Of a stretch of DNA of 64,000 bases, positions 44,262 to 53,398 are shown piece by piece. The position numbers and the translations under genes were made by a program. Position 1 is the first letter of the stretch, and each line of letters starts with the position of its first letter. The notes beneath the pieces were generated by a model. The model was not told where the DNA came from. It worked only from the letters and a program-made list of their open reading frames with translations, and made no database searches. This DNA comes from an uncultured Paracoccaceae bacterium (GTDB lineage: Bacteria > Pseudomonadota > Alphaproteobacteria > Rhodobacterales > Rhodobacteraceae): positions 1 to 64,000 of the forward strand of contig CANMTR010000006.1 of the NCBI GenBank assembly GCA_947500825.1, given 5' to 3'.

Positions 44262-45179
44262 TCAGTAAAGGCCCTTGGCCCTGAGCTTGCGCCGGGCGGT
44301 GCCGCCCCGGGCGAGCTGGCGCTCCCGCAGGACGATCATGACCCCCGACCCGATCACCAGGAGCGCGCCCGCGAGCGTCTGCCAGGTCGGCACCTCGTCG
44401 AACCACACGAAGCCGATCGCCACTGCCCAGAGCATCGAGACATAGGTGAACGGCGCCAGCGCCGAGGCGTCGGCATAGCGGTAGCTCGCCGTCAGCAGCA
44501 CCTGCCCCACCGCCCCGAAGACGCCGCAGCCCAGCAGCAGCAGCGCCTCCCCCGGCGTCGGCCAGACCCAGCCCGCGGGCAGGGTGGCGAGAGCGCAGAC
44601 GCTCGCCGTGGCCAGGAAGTAGAACGCGATCGCCTCGGGACGCTCGGTGCCCGACATCGCCTTGACGATGGTCTGCGCCAGCGCCGCCAGCGCCGCGGAG
44701 GCCAGCGCCATGCCCGCCCCCAGGAGCGCCGGACCGCCCAGGTCGGCGCCCCCCAGGCGCGGCGCGACGATCACCATCACGCCCCCCAGGCCCAGCGCCA
44801 CCGCGCCCAGCCGTATGAGGCGGAACCGCTCGCCCAGGATCAGCGCCGCGAACACCACCAGGAAGACCGGCGTGGCGAAACGGATCGCCTGGACCTCGGC
44901 CAGGGGCAACAGTGCTATGGCGGCGAATCCGAGCCCCATGGACACGCTGCCCACCGTCCCGCGCAGGGCATGGCCGCGCCAGTTCGCCACGTGCAGCCCC
45001 GCGCGCAGGTCGCCCCGCGCCCAGAGCCAGGCCGAGATGATCGGGAGCGACAGGGCGGCGCGGAAGAACACGACCTGCCCGGTGGGTACCCCTTCCGAGG
45101 CCGCCTTCACGAAGGCCGACATGATCGTCAGGACCGAGAAGGCCGCGAGGATCAGGAGAATGCCGCGCATGGGTGCCAT
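44262..45179 (-). CDS. EamA/DMT-superfamily transporter
   Basis: This 305-residue inner-membrane protein has ten hydrophobic helices in two EamA halves. Marks are FFRAALSLPII near 39-49, SMGLGFAAIALLPLAEVQAIRFATPVF near 79-105 and the second-half SYRYADASALAPFTYVSMLWA near 221-241. Members are metabolite exporters or importers (RhaT/YdcZ-like, S-adenosylmethionine). The substrate cannot be assigned. The short basic tail RRKLRAKGLY is normal. It is downstream of the hypothetical gene at 45228 on the same strand. Confidence 0.88.
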   Translation of the reverse strand: MAPMRGILLILAAFSVLTIMSAFVKAASEGVPTGQVVFFRAALSLPIISAWLWARGDLRAGLHVANWRGHALRGTVGSVSMGLGFAAIALLPLAEVQAIRFATPVFLVVFAALILGERFRLIRLGAVALGLGGVMVIVAPRLGGADLGGPALLGAGMALASAALAALAQTIVKAMSGTERPEAIAFYFLATASVCALATLPAGWVWPTPGEALLLLGCGVFGAVGQVLLTASYRYADASALAPFTYVSMLWAVAIGFVWFDEVPTWQTLAGALLVIGSGVMIVLRERQLARGGTARRKLRAKGLY

Positions 45180-45227
45180 GGCCCGGCGCTTACGCCCTTT
45201 GCGGGGCGGGCGCCAGATCGGCGCCGC

Positions 45228-45854
45228 TCAACTCTCGCGCGTCAGCCGGGCCGACAGGCGCAGGGCATGGGCGGGGTCGTCCGCGGCCGGCGGCATCACC
45301 GGGTCGTAGGCGGCGCGCACCAGCGCCCCGATCTCGGGGCGCAACACCACCGCGCCATCCGCCGCCTGCGCCAGGGACGAGCGGTCGGTGAAGGCCGTGT
45401 CGGACCACAGGAGCGCGGTATGCACCGCCTGGTTCAGCGCCACGGTGCGGGCGGGCACCTGCGCCATCTCCGCGTCCATCCGCACGAAGGCGAAGGAGGC
45501 CCGGATCGCGCCGGCCTCGTCGAACCGGAAGATCCTGTACTGGTTGGCGTCCGCCCCCTCGAGCTGCTCGAGAAGCGGGCCGAGCCCGGGGATCAACCGG
45601 TCGAGGTCGGGCACGTGGCGCAGCTCGTCCCAGTCCCGGAAGAAGAAGACCATGACGTTGACGCCGAGCTCGGGGTCGGTCTCGGCCATCCCCTGCCCGG
45701 TCAGCTCGCACACCGCCTCGAGCGCGCCCTTGACCACCCCGAGCGTGTCGTCGTCCACGCCGAAGACGACCGGAGCCATGGGCCGGCCCCACCGCGCGAA
45801 GGCGTAGGACCCGTCCGAGCGGGTGAACAGGGCGGCGATCTCGTCTGGGCTCAT
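45228..45854 (-). CDS. Conserved hypothetical protein
   Basis: This 208-residue acidic cytoplasmic protein has no signal peptide or transmembrane segment. Distinctive blocks are FARWGRPMAPVVFGVDDDTL (about 19-38), VMVFFFRDWDEL near 66-77 and ANQYRIFRFDEAGAI near 102-116. It resembles a family seen in Rhodobacterales but I cannot name a function. It starts at 45854 with ATG and lies upstream of the DMT transporter gene. The 217 bases between it and the divergent protease-like gene contain an A/T-rich patch (about 45930-45950) that may hold promoters. Confidence 0.7.
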   Translation of the reverse strand: MSPDEIAALFTRSDGSYAFARWGRPMAPVVFGVDDDTLGVVKGALEAVCELTGQGMAETDPELGVNVMVFFFRDWDELRHVPDLDRLIPGLGPLLEQLEGADANQYRIFRFDEAGAIRASFAFVRMDAEMAQVPARTVALNQAVHTALLWSDTAFTDRSSLAQAADGAVVLRPEIGALVRAAYDPVMPPAADDPAHALRLSARLTRES

Positions 45855-46071
45855 GGGCCCGCCTCGTAAGGACCGCGCGGGCCGAGGGCAAGCCTCCCGC
45901 TCTGGCCCGGGGGTGCGCGCGACATGGATCGGACAAATTGAAGATAGATCGCGGCCGCGCCGAAACTTCCCCGCAACCGTCTGCGTGCAGGACATCAGGG
46001 GTGATCCGCCCCGCTCCCCGGGGGGGATCCGGATCGGGCCGTCGCGGCCCGTCCCGGCGACCGGAGGCAAG

Positions 46072-47310
46072 ATGACACCGACAGGCGACCAGATCACGCA
46101 AACCGGCGGCGCTGCCGTGTCGTGCGACCTCGACGCGGCGACGCCCGCGATCCGCTCGCACGGCCCCGACCCGGCGGCGCCGATGCGCGCCGCGCGCCGC
46201 CTGTGGGACGCTTCCGCGCCCGAGCGGGAGGCCCCCGCCCGGCCCGGCGGGGGCGAGCCGCCCCACCGCCTCGTGGCCTGCATGGAGCGCCTCGCCGCGC
46301 AGCTCGCCGCCGATCCCGGGCCCGCCGCGCAGCGGCTGGGCGACGACCTCGCCGCCGCCGCCGCGCCCCTCTCGTCCCCGCAGGGCGCCACCTCCGCGGC
46401 GCGCGCCCGGGCCGAGGACGCCCTCGCCGCCGCCGAGGAGGCGCTGGGCGCCCTCTTCGTCAAGCGCGCCGCCGCCGCCGCGCCGGCCGTGATGCGCGTG
46501 GTCGACACCCGGACGGGCCGCGGTCTCGGCGCCGGCACCCTGGTCGCGCCGGGGGTGTTGCTCACCCACGCCACGGTTCTGGGCCACGTCTTCGCCGCCG
46601 CCGCTGCCGTGGCGGAGATCGGCGACGACGGCACCCCGCGCCGATACGCGGTCGAGCCGCGGCGGCTGTTCGACCTCGATCCGGTCACCGGCGCGGCGCT
46701 GGTGGCCCTTTCCCCCCGGTCGACCTGCGACACCCCCCTGTCGCGCTTCGCCCCCCTGCCGCTGGTCCCGGCGCCGGGCAAGATCCGCCGTGGCGCGCCG
46801 GTCAACCTCGTCCATCCCCTGCCCGGCGGCGGGCGCGAGATCGCGGTGGGCGACTGGCGCCTGGTCGCCCTGCCCGGCGATCCCGGCACGCTGGCGCTCT
46901 TCGCCGGCGGCGGCCGCCCGCCCCTGCCCGGCGCACCCTTGTTCAGCGACCGCTGGGAGATCGTGGCCCTGCACCGCTCCGCGATCCCCGACGCGGACGG
47001 CGACGGCGCGTTCCTGAATGTCGAGGGTCGCCCCTGGAGCCCCGCCGACGACCCCGACATGCGCGGCCTGCGCTGGGTGGGGGCCGAAGGCGCGCGGATC
47101 TCGGCCGTGGCCGCGGGGCTGGCGCGGGCGCCCGCCCGGCGCGAACGCGGCGCGGACCTGGTGCGCGCGGCCCTGGCGGCGGGCCGGCTGGCCGAGCCCG
47201 ACGGTCTGCACCGCCCGGCCCCGGTGGGCCGCCCCCCCATGGCCGATCCCGGCCCCGACACGGGCGCGGCGATCCTGCCCTTCGCCGCGCCCGTTGTCCC
47301 GGCGCGGTAA
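46072..47310 (+). CDS. Trypsin-like-fold protein, probably catalytically inactive
   Basis: This 412-residue protein has an Ala/Pro-rich, partly helical N-terminal half (about 1-130) and a C-terminal region resembling bacterial trypsin-like serine peptidases. GRGLGAGTLVAPGVLLTHATVLGH (about 145-168) is at the His-loop. GGGRPPLPGAPLFSDRWEIVALHRS (about 281-305) is where the GxSG-P loop is expected. In both places the catalytic residues are replaced: THATV instead of TNHHV, and PLPGAP instead of SSGxP. The ATG follows CGGAGG. The stop lies in the first unit of a 26-bp tandem repeat. A structural or binding role is likely. Confidence 0.65.
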   Translation: MTPTGDQITQTGGAAVSCDLDAATPAIRSHGPDPAAPMRAARRLWDASAPEREAPARPGGGEPPHRLVACMERLAAQLAADPGPAAQRLGDDLAAAAAPLSSPQGATSAARARAEDALAAAEEALGALFVKRAAAAAPAVMRVVDTRTGRGLGAGTLVAPGVLLTHATVLGHVFAAAAAVAEIGDDGTPRRYAVEPRRLFDLDPVTGAALVALSPRSTCDTPLSRFAPLPLVPAPGKIRRGAPVNLVHPLPGGGREIAVGDWRLVALPGDPGTLALFAGGGRPPLPGAPLFSDRWEIVALHRSAIPDADGDGAFLNVEGRPWSPADDPDMRGLRWVGAEGARISAVAAGLARAPARRERGADLVRAALAAGRLAEPDGLHRPAPVGRPPMADPGPDTGAAILPFAAPVVPAR

Positions 47311-47397
47311 GCGCGCCCGTTGTCCCGGCGCGGTAAGCGCGCCCGTCGTCCCGGCGCGGTAAGCGCGCCCGTTGTCCCGGCGCGGTAAGCGCGCCCG
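47286..47397. repeat. Four-copy 26-bp tandem repeat between convergent genes
   Basis: Four head-to-tail 26-bp units (47286-47311, 47312-47337, 47338-47363, 47364-47389) plus a partial fifth (47390-47397). Units are identical except one base in the third (GTC for GTT). Each carries a TAA. The first overlaps the last codons and stop of the trypsin-like gene, and the array ends three bases before the ruvB stop. Confidence 0.92.
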
Positions 47398-47399
47398 GA

Positions 47400-48428
47400 T
47401 CAGCCGTCGAACAGGTCCGGGCCCCGGTCGGGGCGCGGCGCCGACAGGCCCAGATGGGTCCAGGCCTTCTGCGCCAGCATCCGGCCCCTCGGCGTGCGCT
47501 GGATCAGGCCCTGCTGCAGGAGGTAGGGCTCGATCACCTCCTCCAGCGCGTCGCGGCTCTCCGACAGGGCGGCGGCGATGGTCTCGATCCCCACCGGGCC
47601 GCCCAGGTAGTTCTCGGCCACAAGCTCCAGGTAGCGCCGGTCGGCCCCGTCGAGCCCGATATCGTCCACCCCCAGCCGCGTCAGCGCCCGGTCTGCCAGC
47701 TCGCGGGTGAGCTGCCCGTCGCCCTCCACCAGCGCAAAGTCCACCACCCGGCGCAGCAGCCGCCCGGCAATGCGCGGCGTGCCCCGCGCCCTCGCCGCGA
47801 TCTCGCGCACGCCCGCCGCCTCGGCCGTCACGCCCATCAGCCGCGCACCGCGCGAGACGATGTCCGACAACTCCGCCACGGTGTAGAACTGCAGGCGCAC
47901 GGGAATGCCGAACCGGTCCCGGAGCGGCGTCGTCAAGAGGCCCAGGCGCGTGGTCGCGCCCACCAGGGTGAAAGGCTGCAGCTCGATCCTCACGGTGCGC
48001 GCCGCCGGCCCCTCCCCGATCACCAGGTCCAGCTCGAAGTCCTCCATCGCCGGATAGAGGACCTCCTCCACCACCGGGTTCAGCCGGTGGATCTCGTCGA
48101 TGAACAGAACGTCGCCGCGCTCCAGGTTGGTCAGGATCGCGGCCAGGTCGCCCGCCTTGGCCAGCACCGGCCCCGAGGTCATGCGGAAATTCACCCCCAG
48201 CTCGCGCGCCACGATCTGCGCCAGCGTCGTCTTGCCCAGGCCGGGGGGCCCGTGGAACAGGGCGTGGTCCATGGCGCGCTTGCGCATGCGCGCGCTCTCG
48301 ATGAAGACCTTGAGGTTGGCGCGCGCCTCCGCCTGGCCCGTGAAATCGCCGAGCGTCTGCGGGCGCAGGGCGGGGCCGTCGTCCTCGGGCAGGGGATCGC
48401 CGCGCAAGGTCGGGTCGGGCTGGCTCAC
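47400..48428 (-). CDS. ruvB: Holliday junction ATP-dependent helicase RuvB
   Basis: This 342-residue AAA+ motor drives branch migration with RuvA. Walker A is GPPGLGKT at 60-67, Walker B is FIDEIHR near 110, and sensor 1 is GATTRLGLL near 156-164. The C-terminal winged helix ends [18 protein letters not shown]. It starts with GTG four bases after the ruvA stop and is the last gene of ruvCAB. Identification is certain. Confidence 0.98.
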   Translation of the reverse strand: MSQPDPTLRGDPLPEDDGPALRPQTLGDFTGQAEARANLKVFIESARMRKRAMDHALFHGPPGLGKTTLAQIVARELGVNFRMTSGPVLAKAGDLAAILTNLERGDVLFIDEIHRLNPVVEEVLYPAMEDFELDLVIGEGPAARTVRIELQPFTLVGATTRLGLLTTPLRDRFGIPVRLQFYTVAELSDIVSRGARLMGVTAEAAGVREIAARARGTPRIAGRLLRRVVDFALVEGDGQLTRELADRALTRLGVDDIGLDGADRRYLELVAENYLGGPVGIETIAAALSESRDALEEVIEPYLLQQGLIQRTPRGRMLAQKAWTHLGLSAPRPDRGPDLFDG

Positions 48429-48432
48429 GGCC

Positions 48433-49101
48433 TCATCCCTTCGGCGCCAGCGACTTCAGCGCCGCGCGGATCAGCGCGGCGGTGTCGGCGCCCGCCTCGT
48501 CGCGCGCGGCCTCGGCCACGGCGCGCGAGGCCTCCGCGGGGCCGTAGCCCAGGTTGCCCAGCGCCGACATCGCCTCCGCCTGGGCCCCCGGGCTCGCGGA
48601 GGCGGGCGCCGCCTCCGGTGCGGCCGGCACCGGCGTCGCGCCGCCTTCCGCGGCGGCCGGCGCGGGGGCGGCCGCCTCTCGCACGCCCATCGCCATGATG
48701 CCCGGCGCCTTCTCCTTCAGCTCGTTGACGACCCGCTGGGCGATCTTCGGCCCCACACCCGGCGCCGCGCGGATCGAGGCCGCGTCGCCCAGCGCGATGG
48801 CGCGCCCCACCCCGTCGGGCCCGAGCGCTCCCAGGATCGCGAGCGAGGCGCGCGCCCCGATCCCCTGCACGCTCATCAGCAGTCGGTGCCACTCTTTCTC
48901 CGCCAGCGTCTGGAAGCCGTAGAGCTGCAGCAGATCCTCGCGCACCAGAAGGTCGGTATGGAGCGACACCGCCTCGCCCGGCCCCGGCATCGCCATGCGC
49001 GTGCGCTCGGAGACATGAACGACGTAGCCCACCCCGCCCACGTCGATCAGCACGTGGTCGGGCGCGACATAGCCGACCCGGCCCGACAGCCGCCCGATCA
49101 T
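48433..49101 (-). CDS. ruvA: Holliday junction-binding protein RuvA
   Basis: This 222-residue protein has an OB-fold N-terminus ([26 protein letters not shown]). Two helix-hairpin-helix motifs follow (about 72-130: [29 protein letters not shown]). An Ala/Pro-rich linker, longer than in E. coli, and a RuvB-contacting domain III ([19 protein letters not shown]) complete it. It forms tetramers on the junction. The ATG overlaps the ruvC stop (ATGA), giving coupled translation. Confidence 0.97.
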   Translation of the reverse strand: MIGRLSGRVGYVAPDHVLIDVGGVGYVVHVSERTRMAMPGPGEAVSLHTDLLVREDLLQLYGFQTLAEKEWHRLLMSVQGIGARASLAILGALGPDGVGRAIALGDAASIRAAPGVGPKIAQRVVNELKEKAPGIMAMGVREAAAPAPAAAEGGATPVPAAPEAAPASASPGAQAEAMSALGNLGYGPAEASRAVAEAARDEAGADTAALIRAALKSLAPKG

Positions 49102-49592
49102 GCCCGCACCTGCGTCAGGTTGCGCCGCCCGGCCCGGTGGAAGGCATGGCACATGGCGATGGCCAGGGCGTCGGCCGCGTCGGGCCCCGCGGGCTCGGCC
49201 CCCGGAAGCTGCATCCGCACCATGTGCTCCACCTGCCGCTTGTCGGCATGCCCCACGCCCACCACCGTCTTCTTGACGGCGTTCGGGGCATACTCGCCGA
49301 TCTCGAGCCCCGCCTGCGCCAGCGCCAGGAGCGCCACGCCACGGGCCTGGCCGAGCTTCAGCGTGCCCGCTCCGTCGCGGTTGACGAATGTCTGCTCGAT
49401 CGCCGCCGACTCGGGCGCGTGAGCCGCGATCAGGTCGCTTAACTGGCGATGGATCGCCAGAAGACGCACGGCGAGGTCGCCCGCGCCCGAGGTGATCTGC
49501 CCGTTGGCCACGTGGCGCAGGCGGCTGCCCTCGGCCTCGATCACGCCCCAGCCGAGATTGCGCAATCCCGGATCGATCCCCAATACCCGCAT
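49098..49592 (-). CDS. ruvC: Holliday junction resolvase RuvC
   Basis: This 164-residue endonuclease cuts Holliday junctions symmetrically. The acidic catalytic set is Asp7 ([12 protein letters not shown]), Glu66 ([10 protein letters not shown]) and the DAADALAIA pair near 138-146. All are present. It is the first gene of the ruvCAB operon. No SOS box is seen in the gap upstream. A copy of the dispersed palindrome lies 75 bases upstream. Confidence 0.97.
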   Translation of the reverse strand: MRVLGIDPGLRNLGWGVIEAEGSRLRHVANGQITSGAGDLAVRLLAIHRQLSDLIAAHAPESAAIEQTFVNRDGAGTLKLGQARGVALLALAQAGLEIGEYAPNAVKKTVVGVGHADKRQVEHMVRMQLPGAEPAGPDAADALAIAMCHAFHRAGRRNLTQVRA

Positions 49593-49666
49593 CCTACCGC
49601 TCGCCCCTCGTTTCGCGCAGGCCTAGCACGAACGGGGAACATTCGCCAACCGCCCGCCGCCACGCC

Positions 49667-49689
49667 CGAAATTTCGGTCCGAAATTTCG
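49667..49689. repeat. Dispersed intergenic palindrome, copy 3
   Basis: CGAAATTTCG-GTC-CGAAATTTCG has 10-bp arms, each itself palindromic, with a 3-base loop between prmA and ruvC. It is the variant of the family at 17254, 39754 and 50602 that keeps the TTTCG/CGAAA core. Confidence 0.75.
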
Positions 49690-49698
49690 CCCCCCGCG

Positions 49699-50571
49699 TC
49701 AGCCCTCGCGCCGCAGCGTCAGCGTCGTCCAGTCTCCGATGACCTCGCGGTGCGCCACCTCGAACCCCGCCCGGCCATAGACGGCCTCGACCTCCTCGGC
49801 CTGGGGCGTCAGCAGGCCCGACAGGATCGCGTGCCCCCCCGGCGCGGCATGGGCGGCAAGGGATGGCGCCAGCTCGATCAGCGGCCCCTTGAGGATGTTG
49901 GCGAAGATCAGGTCGTAGGGGGCCGCTTCGCCCAGGGCCGGGTGGTCGAAGCCCGCCGCCTCGACGCAGGCCACCTTCTCGGCCAGCCCGTTGAGCCGCA
50001 AGTTCGCTTCCGCCACCTCCACCGCGACCTCGTCGATATCCGAGGCCAGGACCGTGCCGTCGAGCACCCGCGCCGCCGCCATGGCCAGCACCGCCGTGCC
50101 GCAGCCGATATCGGCCACCGCACGGGGCCGTTCCCCCGCCTCCAGCAGCCGGTCGAAGGCCACGAGGCATCCCTTGGTGGTGCCGTGATGCCCGGTGCCG
50201 AAGGCCATCGCGGCATCCACCAGGAGCGCCACGGCCCCTTCCGGCACCCTGTCGGCGTCGTGGCTGCCGTAGAGGAAGAAGCGCCCCGCCTCCACCGGCG
50301 AGAGCTCCCGGCGCACCTTGTCGACCCAGTCGATCTCGGGCAGCTCGCTGACGGTGAAGGGGCGCGCCCCGAACGCCGCCGCCAGAAGCGCGAGGCCCGC
50401 CGCGTCCGGCGCCTCGGTGAAGTAGCCGCCGACCTCCCACAGCCCCGAGCCGTCCTCCATCTCGAAGACGCCCACGCCCGTGGGCTCGGGCTCCAGCCGC
50501 TCCATCGCCTCCCCCAGCCCGCGGGCGTTCTCCTCGTCGGGCAGCAGCGTCAGCGCGGTGAAGGTCGGCAT
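49699..50571 (-). CDS. prmA: Ribosomal protein L11 methyltransferase
   Basis: This 290-residue SAM-dependent enzyme trimethylates ribosomal protein L11. The N-terminal L11-binding domain is followed by the Rossmann domain, with ADIGCGTAVLAMAAARV near 160-176 and FANILKGPLIEL near 224-235 (the NxxxxPL active-site motif). AFGTGHHGTT near 134-143 is the PrmA signature. The start MPTFTALTLL at 50571 is preferred. The longer in-frame form reads through the palindromic repeat upstream. Repeat copies lie on both sides of this gene. Confidence 0.93.
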   Translation of the reverse strand: MPTFTALTLLPDEENARGLGEAMERLEPEPTGVGVFEMEDGSGLWEVGGYFTEAPDAAGLALLAAAFGARPFTVSELPEIDWVDKVRRELSPVEAGRFFLYGSHDADRVPEGAVALLVDAAMAFGTGHHGTTKGCLVAFDRLLEAGERPRAVADIGCGTAVLAMAAARVLDGTVLASDIDEVAVEVAEANLRLNGLAEKVACVEAAGFDHPALGEAAPYDLIFANILKGPLIELAPSLAAHAAPGGHAILSGLLTPQAEEVEAVYGRAGFEVAHREVIGDWTTLTLRREG

Positions 50572-50601
50572 GGTCGGGGCCTCCGGCAGGGGTGGGGCAC
50601 C

Positions 50602-50623
50602 CGGATTTTCGTGCGAAAATCCG
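50602..50623. repeat. Dispersed intergenic palindrome, copy 4
   Basis: CGGATTTTCG-TG-CGAAAATCCG has 10-bp arms and a 2-base loop between prmA and the symporter gene. Its arms are identical to copy 1 at 17254. Confidence 0.8.
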
Positions 50624-50670
50624 CCCCGGGCGGGGTGTTTCGTCTCACGCGGCCCGCCCGGGCGCAAGCC

Positions 50671-52278
50671 TCACCAGAAGGCCACCAGGACGGCCAGCAT
50701 GGCCATGCCCAGGACGGTGCCGTGCAGGCGCACGTCCTTGTACCACGCGACCCCCCAAGCCGCGTCCTCGAGCGCCTTGCCCCGCTGCCAGATCACCTCG
50801 TCCTCCAGGTCCCGCGCCTCCGTCACCGCACTCACGGCCACGTAGAACAGCGCGCAGACCAGCGTGACGATGGCCACGTTGATGGTGAAGTGCACCGGCC
50901 ACACGGGCTCCATCCCCGCGAGGCCCATCACCCCCTCGTTGCCGAGGCAGAACAGCACCGCGCCCAGCGCGTGGCCGAAGATCAGGGTATAGAAGCCCCC
51001 CTTCTCGGTCCCCTGGCGCGACAGGGCGCCCAGCACGAACAGCACCACCAGGGGCGGCACCAGCACCGAGAACATCTGCTGCAGATAGGCCCAGAGACCG
51101 CCGGCGAACTGGATCAGCGGCGCCCAGGCGATGGCCAGCACCATGAAGCCCAGCGTGGCCATGGTCCCGTATCTCTTGCGGGTGGCCTGATCGAGATCGT
51201 GGCCGGGTCGGGCGACGAAGTCGTGGATGAGCAGCGTCGAGGAGGAGTTCAGGGTCGAATCCACGCTCGACATGATCGCCGCGATCAGCCCCGCCATCAC
51301 CAGCCCGGTCAGGCCCGCGGGCAAGAGCTGGGTGATCATGACCGGAAACACCCGGTCGGCGGTCTCGATATCGGGCAAGAGCGCGGTCGCCATGGCGCCG
51401 GGAAACACCATGATGAACAGCGGCAGGATCTTCAGCAGGCCGCCCAGGATCGCTCCCCATTGCGCGTCCGGCAGCGACCGGGCGCCCAGCACCCGCTGGA
51501 CGATGTACTGGTTCGTCACCCAGTACCAGAACCCCAGGAGCGACACGCCGAAGAACAGCCCCGGCCAGGGCAACGTCTCGTTGTCCAGGGGCAGCACCAT
51601 GGACAGGTGGTCCTCGTTCGGCACCGCGTCGCGGATGGCCTGGAACGAGAAGTCCAGGTCGGCGAACATCACGAAGGCCAGAATCGCCGAGCCGCCGATC
51701 AGCACCACCGCCTGCAGCACGTCGGTGAACACCACGGCCTTCAAGCCGCCCAGGGCGGTGTAGATGCCCGCGAACAGCCCGATCGCCACGGCGCTCTGCC
51801 AAAGGGCGATCTGCGGAAAGAACGTCTGCAGCACCAGCCCCCCGGCATAGAGGCCGCCCGCGCAATCGACCACGATGGTGAAGAAGATCGTCAGGCCCGA
51901 GAAATAAAGCCGAGTGCGGCGCGAGAACCGCTTGTCGAGGTACTCCGGCGTCGTGCTGATCCGCGACTTGAGGAAGACCGGCGCGAAGACGAAGGCCATG
52001 AGCAGGAGCGGCACGCCCGCCAGCCACTCGTAGGCCGAGGGCGCCAGCCCGGTGGTGTAGGCCGACCCCGTTAGCCCGATCAGGGTGGAGGACGAGATGT
52101 TGGAGGCAAAAAGCGAAAAGCCGATGGCCGTCCACCCCAGGGACCTCCCCGCCAGGAACAGGTCTTCGCCCGACCGCGTCCGCAGCGATACCCATATCCC
52201 GATGCCGATGATCACCGCGAAATAGCCAGCGATCACCCACAGATCCAGCGCCGTCAGCGCGTCTTGCACATCCTCCAC
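50671..52278 (-). CDS. Sodium:solute symporter (SSS family)
   Basis: This 535-residue inner-membrane symporter has about 13-14 helices. SSS features include SLFASNISSSTLIGLTGSAY (about 55-74), the GGLKAVVFTDVLQ sodium-site signature near 177-189 and MSSVDSTLNSSSTLL near 347-361. The SGLT-like branch to which this belongs takes up sugars, myo-inositol or amino acids with Na+. The substrate is not determinable here. It begins with GTG after GGGGGAG. It stands alone between msrA and prmA. Confidence 0.9.
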   Translation of the reverse strand: MEDVQDALTALDLWVIAGYFAVIIGIGIWVSLRTRSGEDLFLAGRSLGWTAIGFSLFASNISSSTLIGLTGSAYTTGLAPSAYEWLAGVPLLLMAFVFAPVFLKSRISTTPEYLDKRFSRRTRLYFSGLTIFFTIVVDCAGGLYAGGLVLQTFFPQIALWQSAVAIGLFAGIYTALGGLKAVVFTDVLQAVVLIGGSAILAFVMFADLDFSFQAIRDAVPNEDHLSMVLPLDNETLPWPGLFFGVSLLGFWYWVTNQYIVQRVLGARSLPDAQWGAILGGLLKILPLFIMVFPGAMATALLPDIETADRVFPVMITQLLPAGLTGLVMAGLIAAIMSSVDSTLNSSSTLLIHDFVARPGHDLDQATRKRYGTMATLGFMVLAIAWAPLIQFAGGLWAYLQQMFSVLVPPLVVLFVLGALSRQGTEKGGFYTLIFGHALGAVLFCLGNEGVMGLAGMEPVWPVHFTINVAIVTLVCALFYVAVSAVTEARDLEDEVIWQRGKALEDAAWGVAWYKDVRLHGTVLGMAMLAVLVAFW

Positions 52279-52387
52279 GATATCTCCCCCCAGAACGGTC
52301 GTGTCCGGGAGGAGTCGGCGCGCGGCGCATCGGTTCCGACCGCCCCCGCATGCGGCACCGCCGCATGGCCGGGGGCGGCGGTCTCCG

Positions 52388-53041
52388 TCAGGCGGCGGTG
52401 GTGCCCACGGGGCAGCTCACCCCGGTGCCGCCGATGCCGCAATACCCGCCGGGGTTCCGGGCCAGGTATTGCTGGTGGTAATCCTCGGCGAAGTAGAACG
52501 CGGGCGCGTCCTCGATCTCCGTCGTCACCTGCCCGTAGCCCGCCTCGCGGAACCGCGGCTGCATCTCGTCGCGGCTCGCCTCCGCCGCGCGGCGCTGGTC
52601 CTCGCCGAAGACGTAGAGACCCGAGCGGTACTGGGTGCCCCGGTCGTTGCCCTGGCGCATCCCCTGGGTCGGGTCGTGCCCTTCCCAGAACACCTTCAGC
52701 AGGTCCTCGTAGGATACCCGCTTAGGGTCGTAGAGGACGCGCACCACCTCGTTGTGCCCCGTCCGCCCTGAGCAGACCTCCTCGTAGGTGGGGTTCGGGG
52801 TGTGTCCGCCGGCATAGCCCACGGCGGTATTCACCACGCCGTCGACCTTCCAGAACATGCGCTCCACGCCCCAGAAGCACCCCATGCCGAAGATCGCCTC
52901 TTCAAGTCCGCCCTCGGCGGGCTCCTTGAGCGGCCGGTCGAGCACCACGTGGCGCTCGGCGGTGGGGATGGGCGCGTCGCGTCCGGGCAGCGCCTCGTCG
53001 GGCTTGGGCATCTCGGTCGATTTGCGAAGCAGGTTGAACAT
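52388..53041 (-). CDS. msrA: Peptide methionine-S-sulfoxide reductase A
   Basis: This 217-residue repair enzyme reduces the S-epimer of methionine sulfoxide in proteins. Catalytic Cys55 lies in GMGCFWGVE, with [17 protein letters not shown] near 75-91 and the substrate-binding [21 protein letters not shown] near 119-139. It has an N-terminal extension of about 45 residues and C-terminal cysteines (GYCGIG, VSCPVG) that serve as resolving residues. No MsrB is adjacent. Confidence 0.96.
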   Translation of the reverse strand: MFNLLRKSTEMPKPDEALPGRDAPIPTAERHVVLDRPLKEPAEGGLEEAIFGMGCFWGVERMFWKVDGVVNTAVGYAGGHTPNPTYEEVCSGRTGHNEVVRVLYDPKRVSYEDLLKVFWEGHDPTQGMRQGNDRGTQYRSGLYVFGEDQRRAAEASRDEMQPRFREAGYGQVTTEIEDAPAFYFAEDYHQQYLARNPGGYCGIGGTGVSCPVGTTAA

Positions 53042-53398
53042 TGCGTCCTCCGGTCTGGCTCGCCCCGGATATAGGAACGCCGACACGGTCCCGCCACGCC
53101 CGCGACACCATGGCGGATCGCGGCCCCCTTCGGCCCCACGCCGCCGGCGCGTCGGCGCCCGCCCGCCCGCCAAAGGCCGGCGATCACGATATCGTTTCGC
53201 GCGCGCCCACCGCGGCCCTCGCGGGCTCCGGCGCCCCGGCCGGGCCGGGTGCGGGGCGGCAAGGGCGCGGACGGGGCGGCAGGACCCCCTGTCAAGGCAC
53301 CCGCCCCGCATCCGGCGGCCATGGTTGCGGGGCGGGAACACAGCCCATAGCTGGCCGTTGCAGCAGCGACGTACCGAAACCCGCTTTGGGAGACACCG
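53042..53398. other. Non-coding gap between msrA and the foldase-like gene
   Basis: About 357 GC-rich bases between divergent genes. Open frames here are antisense shadows with no motif. The msrA promoter and that of the foldase-like gene must lie here. TTGCGG at about 53317 is a weak -35 candidate. No RNA gene or strong hairpin was recognised. Confidence 0.5.

Noticed and set aside
43860-44268. Several overlapping open frames in the gap between tupB and the DMT transporter
   Set aside because: Arg/Pro-rich translations without a ribosome-binding site or family motif in any of three frames. Recorded as a non-coding gap instead.
47286-47397. Possible CRISPR array
   Set aside because: The units are directly abutting 26-bp tandem copies without unique spacers, and no cas genes are present.
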